Source: CAWFLT01 sp963816795
GTDB taxonomy: Bacteria > Acidobacteriota > Vicinamibacteria > Vicinamibacterales > SCN-69-37
Length of the DNA stretch: 64,000 nucleotides
Direction of reading: 5' to 3'
NCBI GenBank assembly: GCA_963816795.1
Contig: CAWFLT010000017.1
Location: 186,001-250,000, forward strand
Positions within the stretch are counted from its first letter, which is position 1. Each line of letters begins with the position of its first letter. Under the pieces are notes generated by a model. That model was not told the origin of the DNA, ran no database searches, and saw only the letters and a program-made list of their open reading frames with translations. The position numbers and the translations under genes are program-made. Shown in pieces: positions 55,344 through 62,322 of the stretch.

Positions 55344-56150
55344 ATGCAGCGAGTGCCATTGGCGGAACATCAGCAGGATCGAGTGGCCGCGAGTCTTCCG
55401 TTTGTGGAGTCGCTGGCCCGCCGGATGGCCTCGACCATGCCGCACTCGATCGATCTCGGCGACCTCGTCCAGGACGGGGTGCTCGGATTGATGGACGCGG
55501 CCCATCGCTTCGATGAGGACCGCGGCATCAAGTTCGAGACGTTTGCCGAACGCCGCGTCCGCGGCGCGATGATTGACGCGTTGCGGCGCGATGCCTGGCC
55601 GCGCGGCGTGCGCCGCGTGCGCCGCGAGCTCGAGGCGGCGCGCGAGGAGCTGCGCCGCGAGCTCGGGATGGAGCCGTCGCTGGCCGACCTCGCGCGCCGC
55701 GTCGGCGCCGACGAAGCCCGTCTCGAACGGACGATCGTCCGCATCAGCACGATCGAATCCACGTCGCCGCTCGCCAACTTCGACATGATCGACAGCGCGA
55801 CGCTGCCGGCCGTCCTGGTTCCGAGCGAGCCGATGTCTCCGGATCGCGTGTTCGAGCAGCGCGAAGTCCGCGACCGCGTGCGTACCGCGCTCGCAAAGCT
55901 TCCAGCGCGCGAACGCCGGATCATCAGCCTCTACTATTTTGGCGAGGCGACCATGAAGCAGATCGGCAACGCGATCGGCGTCAACGAATCGCGAGTATCA
56001 CAGCTCCACGCGCGCGCGATTCAGCGCCTGAAGAAGGTGCTCGACGCCAATACCACCCCCGCGGCACCGCGGCTGGTGGCCAAGACCAAGCGTCCGCGCG
56101 TCCGCCTCGTGCGTCCCGCGGCGAAGAGACATACGGCGGCAGCGGCCTGA
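55344..56150 (+). CDS. FliA/WhiG-family RNA polymerase sigma factor
   Basis: 268 residues from ATG 55344 with a strong AAGGAGGG five bases before it. Region 2: LVQDGVLGLMDAAHRFDEDR, then GIKFETFAERRVRGAMIDAL and RRDAWPRGVRR, the FliA/WhiG signature. Region 3 (ELGMEPSLADLARRVG) and region 4 (EATMKQIGNAIGVNESRVSQ) are complete. The C-terminus is basic. No flagellar genes are in the window, so it may serve a non-motility programme. The gap 55113-55343 upstream has no gene; it is pyrimidine-rich and may hold a second promoter. Confidence 0.92.
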   Translation: MQRVPLAEHQQDRVAASLPFVESLARRMASTMPHSIDLGDLVQDGVLGLMDAAHRFDEDRGIKFETFAERRVRGAMIDALRRDAWPRGVRRVRRELEAAREELRRELGMEPSLADLARRVGADEARLERTIVRISTIESTSPLANFDMIDSATLPAVLVPSEPMSPDRVFEQREVRDRVRTALAKLPARERRIISLYYFGEATMKQIGNAIGVNESRVSQLHARAIQRLKKVLDANTTPAAPRLVAKTKRPRVRLVRPAAKRHTAAAA

Positions 56151-56151
56151 A

Positions 56152-56275
56152 GCAATGGGGCAATGGGGCAATGGGCAATGGGGCAGTGAGGCAATGGGGC
56201 AGTGAAGGCACTGGGGCAGTGAAGGCACTTCGTTATTGCCCCACTCACCCATTGCCTCATTGCCTCACTGCCCCG
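56152..56275. repeat. Palindromic word array (GGCAATGG words, second locus)
   Basis: Left words GGGGCAATGG/GGCAGTGAAGGCA (56152-56228) face their reverse complements (TTGCCCCACTCACCCATTGC, 56234-56275). It uses the same word as 863-955, 55 kb away. It lies at the 3' end of the sigma gene and could act as its terminator. Confidence 0.75.
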
Positions 56276-56301
56276 TTTCTTAGGGGCGCGGGGCCCGCGG
56301 C

Positions 56302-56404
56302 GACACCGCGAAGCGCGTGAGCGCGCTGAGCGCCCGAGGCGTGGGGGTGGGGCCCCACGCCATTAAGAAAAGAAGGCCTACTTTACTTAACGGCGCGGGG
56401 TGTC
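56302..56404. mobile_element. MITE-like palindromic element, copy B
   Basis: 103 bp with termini GACACCGCG and CGCGGGGTGTC. The block GAGCGCCCGAGGCGTGGGGG and what follows match the reverse complement of copy A (54387-54532) closely for about 70 bp, including AAGAAAAGAAGG. The right half is shorter than in copy A. The two inverted copies bracket the HTH-DHp-sigma cassette. It ends two bases before the convergent kinase stop. Confidence 0.68.
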
Positions 56405-56406
56405 AT

Positions 56407-57948
56407 CTAACCCAAGGTCTCTCTCGCCACGCGTACCAAATCCCGCAGCCTGAACGGCTTCGGGATCCAGCGGCAGCCACATTCTTCGAGAAACCGTTCG
56501 GCATCCGTGCCGGCGACGTCGCCGGTCATGAAGATCAGCCGCCGCGCGATGTGGGGCATGCTGGCCGACACTTCGCGAAAGAACGTCGGCCCGTCCACCT
56601 TCGGCATCTTCAGGTCGCAGATGATCACGTCGTAGTGACGATCGCGGACGCGGGCGAGCGCTTCTTCGCCGTTGTGCGCGCGGTCGACGCGGAAGCCCTC
56701 GTCGGCGAGCGCCGCGGCGACGACATCGCCGAGGGCGACTTCGTCTTCGACGACGAGCACGCGCGTGCCCTTCGGCACGGCTGGGAGCGCCTCTGCGGGC
56801 GCCGCGTCGGGCAGGCGCACCTGGGCGCCGCTGACCGGCAGCTCCAGAAAGAACGACGCGCCACGGCCCGCCGATGACCCGACCGTCAGGCGTCCGCCGT
56901 GTTCTTGCGCGATCGCGTAGGCGACGGTGAGGCCAAGTCCCGTCCCCTTGCCGACGGCCTTCGTCGTGAAAAACGGATCGAAGATTTTCGTTTGCGCCTC
57001 CTCCGGAACGCCCGGGCCGTCGTCGTTCACTTCGAGGATGACGGCATCGCGTTCGGGATCGTGCCAGGTGCGGAGGATGAGCGTGCCGCGGCCATGGGCG
57101 TCGAGCATCGCCTGTTCGGCATTGACGATGAGGTTCAGCAGAATCTGCTGAATCTGGTGGGGGTCGGCGAAGACCGGCGGTAACCCGGCCCCGAGCGCCT
57201 CGAGGATGGTGACGTTCGCGGCCTTCTGCTCGTAGGCACGCAGCGCCAGCGTCTCGCGGACGACCACGTTGAGATCGACGGTCGTGCGTGTCGTGTGCCG
57301 CTTGCGCGCGAAGGTCTGCAGATTGCGGACGATGCGGGCCGCGCGTTCGGCGGCGTTGTGGATGGCATCGATATCGCGACGGGTCAGCTCATCGAGCCGC
57401 CTGCCGTTCAGCCGCTCGGCACACGCGAGGATCGTCGCCAGCGGGTTGTTCAGCTCGTGCGCGACACCGGACATCGTCTGGCCCAGCGCCGCCAGCTTCT
57501 CGGCCTGCGACAACTGGTGATACAGGTCGCGGGATTGATCCTGGAGCTTGCGCCGTTCGGTCACGTCGCGCAGGAGCGCCTCGAGCCGGAGCGTCTCGGC
57601 CGCCGGGAGCCGCTCGGCGCGTGCCGTGACCTCGACCCACATCGCCGACCCGTCGACGCGCCGCAGGCGAAGCAGGTACGCGCGCACCTGGCCGTCGCGA
57701 TTGAGCTGATGGAGAAAGTCGATCCGGGCCTGATCGTCGACGAAGCGCTCGGCGGCGAACGGAAGGATTGACGCGGCTGGAGCGTCCGGTGCCCAACCGA
57801 AGATCACGCGGACGTGCGGATTGGCGGCGAGTGTTGCGGTCTCGTCGCGGCCGATCAGGCCGATGTAGACGCCTTCCTGAAGAGCCTCGAAGAGATGCGC
57901 GAACGCGTCGTCGGCGAGACCGGCACTTCGAGCGCGCCCCTGGCTAAT
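56407..57948 (-). CDS. PAS-histidine kinase with C-terminal receiver (hybrid sensor kinase)
   Basis: About 513 residues. PAS region about 20-145 (ALQEGVYIGLIGRDETATLA to LLRDVTERRKL); DHp SGVAHELNNPLATILACAER; catalytic domain with QILLNLIVNAEQAM (N box), DDGPGVPEE and GKGTGLGLTVAYAIAQEHGG; then a receiver with VLVVEDEV and VIICDLKMPKVDG. No membrane helix, so it is cytosolic. Start is unclear: no ATG/GTG/TTG is in frame near the domain edge. ATT 57948 overlaps the preceding TAG and has AAGAAGGGA upstream, so it is my best guess; a lost base near the start is an alternative. Confidence 0.85.
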   Translation of the reverse strand: MSQGRARSAGLADDAFAHLFEALQEGVYIGLIGRDETATLAANPHVRVIFGWAPDAPAASILPFAAERFVDDQARIDFLHQLNRDGQVRAYLLRLRRVDGSAMWVEVTARAERLPAAETLRLEALLRDVTERRKLQDQSRDLYHQLSQAEKLAALGQTMSGVAHELNNPLATILACAERLNGRRLDELTRRDIDAIHNAAERAARIVRNLQTFARKRHTTRTTVDLNVVVRETLALRAYEQKAANVTILEALGAGLPPVFADPHQIQQILLNLIVNAEQAMLDAHGRGTLILRTWHDPERDAVILEVNDDGPGVPEEAQTKIFDPFFTTKAVGKGTGLGLTVAYAIAQEHGGRLTVGSSAGRGASFFLELPVSGAQVRLPDAAPAEALPAVPKGTRVLVVEDEVALGDVVAAALADEGFRVDRAHNGEEALARVRDRHYDVIICDLKMPKVDGPTFFREVSASMPHIARRLIFMTGDVAGTDAERFLEECGCRWIPKPFRLRDLVRVARETLG

Positions 57949-58498
57949 CGTTCGTTCCCTTCTTGGGTGGCATCGGCGTTGGCGTGTGGCCACCACCGTG
58001 CGTGCCGGCGTACCGCTTTTCGATCGCCTCGCGAATCGCCACGAGTGAAGCACCGGAGCTGTGCATCTGCCGGGCCTCGGTGGCGACGTCGATGCAGACT
58101 TCGCAGACCATGCCGTGCGCTTCCCACTGGCTGGGCTTGCCCGAGGCATCGCGTGCGCTCACGAAGCAGTCGTCGTTGCCTCGATGGCCGCCGCGCTCGC
58201 AGCCGCAGAAGCACGGCACGTACTTGAGGACCTCGGGATGCTGGGCCGCGAACAGATAGGCGGCTTTGACGACTTCGGCTGGACGCACCGCCGTCGCGAT
58301 GTTGCCCGGGACCAGCGGCATGTCGGGCGCCACTGCGAACGACTGGGCGGGCCGCACCTGTGCTGCGGGCACCGCGGATGCGTTGGCCGCCGGCGCCGCC
58401 GAGGCCGCCGACGATTCCACACTGGTCGAGCACGACGCGGCCAGCACCAACACCGCCGAAGCGGCGACTCCCAAAGCGACACCTTGCAGTCTCGACAT
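57944..58498 (-). CDS. PCYCGC-motif secreted (lipo)protein
   Basis: 184 residues. A signal peptide (GVALGVAASAVLVLAASC) ends in a plausible lipobox Cys at position 23. A Ser/Ala linker follows, then the family motif YVPCFCGCERGGHRGNDDC and later MVCEVCIDVATEARQMH. The seven or so Cys and His residues suggest metal or disulfide chemistry outside the cytosol. The C-terminus is His/Gly/Pro-rich (THGGGHTPTPMPPKK). The last bases overlap the hybrid kinase, so the two may form an operon. Confidence 0.82.
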   Translation of the reverse strand: MSRLQGVALGVAASAVLVLAASCSTSVESSAASAAPAANASAVPAAQVRPAQSFAVAPDMPLVPGNIATAVRPAEVVKAAYLFAAQHPEVLKYVPCFCGCERGGHRGNDDCFVSARDASGKPSQWEAHGMVCEVCIDVATEARQMHSSGASLVAIREAIEKRYAGTHGGGHTPTPMPPKKGTND

Positions 58499-58536
58499 GC
58501 CCAGGATTTTACCATCTCGCGGTACACTTGCTGGTT

Positions 58537-59346
58537 ATGTTCGCGACGCGCGTCTTCGAGGGGCAGGTCGCGCTCGTGACCGGCGGCGGCACCGGCATCG
58601 GCCTCGCCATTGCCCGGGCGCTGGGCCGTCTGGGCGCGCGCGTCGTCATCGCCAGCCGCAGCCAACTCCATCTCGACGAGGGCGTCGCCGCCCTCAGGAG
58701 CGACGGCTGCGACGCGCTGACGCTGCCTGTCGACGTCCGCGATCCTGCGGCAGTGGATGCGATGGTCGAACGCGCGGTCGCCGAATGCGGCACCGTTGAT
58801 CTGCTCGTCAACAATGCCGCCGGCAACTTCGTGAGCCGCGCCGAAGATCTCTCGCCGAACGGCTGGAACGCCGTCATCGGAATCGTGCTGAACGGCAGCT
58901 ATTACTGCTCGCGCGCCGTCGGCCGGCGCCTGATCGCGCAAGGCCGCGGCGGCGCCATCGTGTCGATCCTGGCCAACTACGCGTGGACGGGCAGTGCCGG
59001 GACGATTCACTCGGCGTCGGCCAAGGCCGGCGTGATGGCGATGACGCAAACGCTGGCGGTCGAGTGGGCGCGGCATCGGATTCGGGTCAACGCCATCGCC
59101 CCGGGTCCGATCGTTTCCGAAGGCGCGGCCCGGCAGTTGTGGCAGTCCGACGCCGAGGTCGACCGGATCACGCAAGGCGTGCCGCTCGGGCGGTGGGGCC
59201 GCGCCGACGAGATCGCCGACGCGGTGGCGTTCCTCGCCTCGCCGCACGCGTCGTACATCACCGGTGAAGTGCTGACCGTCGATGGCGGCCAGTGGTTGAA
59301 CCGCGGGACCTTCGATTTCCTCCATGCGTCTACCCAAGATCGCTGA
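58537..59346 (+). CDS. SDR oxidoreductase, 2,4-dienoyl-CoA-reductase-like
   Basis: 269 residues from ATG 58537. Rossmann motif VALVTGGGTGIGLAIARALG, DVRDPAAVDAMV, NNAAGNFVSRAEDL. The usual YxxxK is not present; instead Tyr in NYAWTGSAG lies 15 residues before Lys in SASAKAGVMAM, the arrangement of the DECR/peroxisomal enoyl-reductase branch. LAVEWARHRIRVNAIAPGPI and GEVLTVDGGQWL complete the fold. Likely NADPH-dependent reduction of unsaturated acyl-CoA in fatty-acid degradation. Overlaps the next gene by 23 bases. Confidence 0.88.
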   Translation: MFATRVFEGQVALVTGGGTGIGLAIARALGRLGARVVIASRSQLHLDEGVAALRSDGCDALTLPVDVRDPAAVDAMVERAVAECGTVDLLVNNAAGNFVSRAEDLSPNGWNAVIGIVLNGSYYCSRAVGRRLIAQGRGGAIVSILANYAWTGSAGTIHSASAKAGVMAMTQTLAVEWARHRIRVNAIAPGPIVSEGAARQLWQSDAEVDRITQGVPLGRWGRADEIADAVAFLASPHASYITGEVLTVDGGQWLNRGTFDFLHASTQDR

Positions 59347-60277
59347 ACTCGACGAGTCGTCGGCCGGCACCGGCTTCTTCCTCTGCGCCCGCAAGGAACG
59401 GCGCACCGGACGCGGCGGCGGTATGTTCCTCGCGCTCGTGTTGCAGGACGTCTCCGGCGAGATCAGCGCCAAGCTCTTTCAAGACGTCGAACTGCACGAC
59501 GCGCAGTTCGACGCCGGCGAGTTCGTCGCCGTCCAGGCGCGCGGCAATCGCTTCAACCAGCGCTTCGAGCTCATCCTCGACAAGATCCGGCGCGTCGTGC
59601 CCGACGACGCGGAACGCGGATTCCGGCAGGAGGACTGCATTCCGACGGCACCGCGCCCGGTCGACGAGATGTGGACGGAGTTGCAGGCGAGAATCGCCAG
59701 CGTCGCCCGGCCGCCGTTGCGCGCGCTGCTTTCGAGGATCACCGAGGCGAACGCCGATCGCCTGCGCGTCTGGCCAGCCGCCCGCCAGGTGCACCACGCC
59801 TATCGCAGCGGACTCCTCGAGCACGTCCTCAAGATCATGGACGTCGTCGATCATCTCGCCGGCTTGTACGACGCCGACCGCGATCTCCTGATCGCCGGCG
59901 CCCTGTTACACGACATCGGCAAGCTGCACGAGCTCGAGTACGACGTCGCCACCGACTATTCGGTCGAGGGCAACCTGGTCGGTCACATCACGATCGGCGC
60001 GCGCATGCTGCGCGACGCCGCGCGCGACGATCCCCAGATGCCCGCGGATCTCGTGGTCCAGATCGAACATCTGATCCTGTCGCACCACGGGTCGCTGGAA
60101 CACGGATCACCGGTCAAGCCGATGACGGTCGAGGCCTTCATCCTGTCGGCTGCCGACGACCTCGACGCCAAGCTGCACCAGGTGCGCCGGGCCATTGCTG
60201 ACGACGATGGCTCCGGGCCTTTCACCAGCTATCAGCGGCATCTGGAGCGCGTGCTCTTCAAGCCGCCGTCGTCGTGA
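59324..60277 (+). CDS. YhaM-like 3'-5' exoribonuclease (OB-HD)
   Basis: 317 residues. An N-terminal OB fold (residues about 15-95: FLALVLQDVSGEISAKLF, FVAVQARGNRF) precedes an HD hydrolase domain: HHAYRSGLLEHVLKIMDVV, LLIAGALLHDIGKLHELEY, GHITIGARML and LILSHHGSLEHGSP. This order is that of YhaM, an RNA/DNA 3'-5' exonuclease. Start at ATG 59324 inside the SDR tail. The stop overlaps the EamA GTG start (GTGA). Confidence 0.86.
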   Translation: MRLPKIAELDESSAGTGFFLCARKERRTGRGGGMFLALVLQDVSGEISAKLFQDVELHDAQFDAGEFVAVQARGNRFNQRFELILDKIRRVVPDDAERGFRQEDCIPTAPRPVDEMWTELQARIASVARPPLRALLSRITEANADRLRVWPAARQVHHAYRSGLLEHVLKIMDVVDHLAGLYDADRDLLIAGALLHDIGKLHELEYDVATDYSVEGNLVGHITIGARMLRDAARDDPQMPADLVVQIEHLILSHHGSLEHGSPVKPMTVEAFILSAADDLDAKLHQVRRAIADDDGSGPFTSYQRHLERVLFKPPSS

Positions 60278-61189
60278 TCGCGTCGTCGCCCGCCGCCGTC
60301 CGGCGCGCGTGGATCGCCTGGGCCGCCGTCTGCCTCATCTGGGGCACGACCTACTTCGGCATCAAGATCGCGCTCGAGACGATGCCGCCGTTCCTGATGG
60401 GCGGCCTGCGTTACGTCGTGGCCGGCGCGATGCTGGCGGCGATCCTGGTCGCCGGCGGCCGGCCGCTGCCGCCGCGCGAGGCCTGGGGCCGGCTGAGCGT
60501 GCTCGGCTTCTTCATGCTGTTCCTCGGAAACGGCGGTGTCGTCTGGGGCGAGCAGTTCGTTCCGAGCGGCCTGACCGCCGTGCTCATCGGCACGCAGCCC
60601 GTTCTGGATGGTCTCGATCGACGCGATGATCACTCCGGGCCGCCAGCTGCGCCTTCGCGAATGGCTGGGCTTGGTGGTCGGATTCGCCGGGATCGTCCTG
60701 CTGGTCTGGCCGGACATCACTGCCGGCGGGACGAGCGGCCGCAACTTCGCGGTTGGCGTGATCGCGCTCCAGATCGCCTGCGCCGGCTGGGGCGTCGGAT
60801 CAGCCTACACGCGACGGCACGTGATGCCGCGCGACGTGCTCGGTTCGGCGGCCGTGCAGATGTTCGCGGGCGGTCTGCTGATGACCCTTGCCGGGACGCT
60901 CACCGGCGAGTGGGCGCACCTCAGCTTCACGCCGCGGACGCTCACGGCCTTCCTGTATCTCGTCATCGTCGGCGCCGTCGTGGCGTTCGCCGCCTACTCC
61001 TACGCCCTGCGCCATCTCGACATCGCGATCGTGTCGCTCTACAGCTACATCAACCCGGTGATCGCCGTCGCCTTGGGGACGATCTTCCTGGACGAGCCCT
61101 TTCACGTCAGGATGCTCATCGCTGGCGCGATCATCGCCGTCGGAATCGTGGTCGTGGGTCCAGTCACCAGACAACCGAAGGCCGCATGA
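60274..61189 (+). CDS. EamA/DMT-family transporter (frameshifted in sequence)
   Basis: About 305 residues with ten membrane helices expected. First repeat: WIAWAAVCLIWGTTYFGIKI, RYVVAGAMLAAILVAGG, then GLTAVLIGTQP. An extra G at about 60601 breaks the frame; the next frame resumes FWMVSIDAMITPG and runs the second repeat (LGLVVGFAGIVLLVWPDI, AVVAFAAYSYALRHLDIAIV) to the end. GTG 60274 start. Substrate unknown; family members move amino acids and metabolites across the inner membrane. The stop overlaps the next start as ATGA. Confidence 0.87.
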
Positions 61190-61817
61190 ACGTCCGCGCG
61201 GTGTCGTTCATCGTGACGTTACTGCTCGTGCCGGCGTCGGCACTCGCTCAGACGACGACGTCCAGCCCGTCTGCGATCGAGCGCGCCGTCACGTTTCTGG
61301 CTGGCGGCGCGGCAGGCCTCGCCATCCACGAATCGGGTCACGTGATCACCAGCCTGACGTTCGGCGCCAATCCGCAGGTCCTCCGGCTGCAGTCCGGCCC
61401 GGTGCCCTTCTTCGTGATCGCCCACGACCCCGTGACCAGGCGGCAGGAGTTCGTGATTTCCTCCGCGGGATTCTGGATGCAGCACGTCACGTCCGAGTGG
61501 ATGCTGACCGCGCGGCCGAATCTCTCGCGTGAATCTGCGCCGTTCCTGAAGGGACTGCTCGCGTTCAACGTCGGCACGTCGGTGGTCTACAGCGTCGCGG
61601 CATTTGCGCGATCCGGACCGCCCGAGCGCGACACGCGCGGCATGGCCGTTTCGCTCGGCCGCACGGCGTGCCTGAACCAGCGATCGGCGCGCTGGTGCTG
61701 GCGCCGGCGCTGCTCGACAGTTACCGGTTTGTTCGTCCGGAGGCGACGTGGGCGAAGTGGGCGTCGCGCGGCGCCAAGATCGCGTCGGTCGCGCTGACGG
61801 TCGCGGCGGGCAAGTAG
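61186..61817 (+). CDS. Small membrane-associated protein with HExxH motif (3' frameshift)
   Basis: About 210 residues when joined. The signal-like N-terminus MNVRAVSFIVTLLLVPASAL, then AQ precedes VTFLAGGAAGLAIHESGHVI, a hydrophobic segment with HExxH (HESGH) typical of zinc metallopeptidases such as M50. A second hydrophobic stretch (LKGLLAFNVGTSVVYSVAAF) follows. Near 61665 the frame slips; the next frame gives PAIGALVLAPALLDSYRFV and ends LTVAAGK at 61817, which is far more protein-like than the Arg-rich unshifted tail. Not a recognised family; peptidase activity is inferred from the motif only. Confidence 0.7.
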
Positions 61818-61832
61818 GGGTCAGAGGCGCCC

Positions 61833-62288
61833 TTACGAGGCGACCGCGCTGGCTTGTCCGGTCCCCGCCGGACCCAGCGCGAACGTCATCGTGCCGTGAC
61901 AGACGATCTTGCCGTCGACGCGCGCGGCGCCGCTCAGGACGCCCATGCGGCTCCGCAGCCGCTTGACGATCGCTTCGATCTCGACGACGTCGCCGGGATG
62001 CACGGGACGGCGATACCGCACCCGCTCGATGCCCATGAAGAAAATGAGCTTCTCGCGGTTCTCTGGCTTCGAGAGGATGAGAATGGCGCCGACTTGCGCG
62101 ATCGCTTCGGTGAGAATGGTCGCCGGCAGCACCGGGGACTCTCCGGGGCCGTGCCAGAGATAGCGCTCGTTGAGCGAGACGTTCTTGATGCCGACGATGC
62201 GCTTGTCCGGCTCGAATTCGGTGACGCGATCGACCAGGAGAAACGGGTAGCGGTGGGGCAGAATGCGCTCGATCGCGGCGTAGTCCAT
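61833..62288 (-). CDS. FabZ-like 3-hydroxyacyl-ACP dehydratase
   Basis: 151 residues. Hot-dog fold with IERILPHRYPFLLVDRV at the N-terminus and FMGIERVRYRRPVHPGDVVE in the middle, as in FabZ. The active-site loop reads WHGPGESPVLPATILTEAIA: the catalytic Glu (TEAIAQ) is kept, but the usual GHFPG is altered so that His is displaced by one residue. It may be a divergent FabZ, or a specialised acyl dehydratase or thioesterase. Convergent with the HExxH gene, divergent from the next gene. Confidence 0.83.
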   Translation of the reverse strand: MDYAAIERILPHRYPFLLVDRVTEFEPDKRIVGIKNVSLNERYLWHGPGESPVLPATILTEAIAQVGAILILSKPENREKLIFFMGIERVRYRRPVHPGDVVEIEAIVKRLRSRMGVLSGAARVDGKIVCHGTMTFALGPAGTGQASAVAS

Positions 62289-62322
62289 AACGACAAGGCT
62301 AGTCTAAACTAAGAACCCGGTA

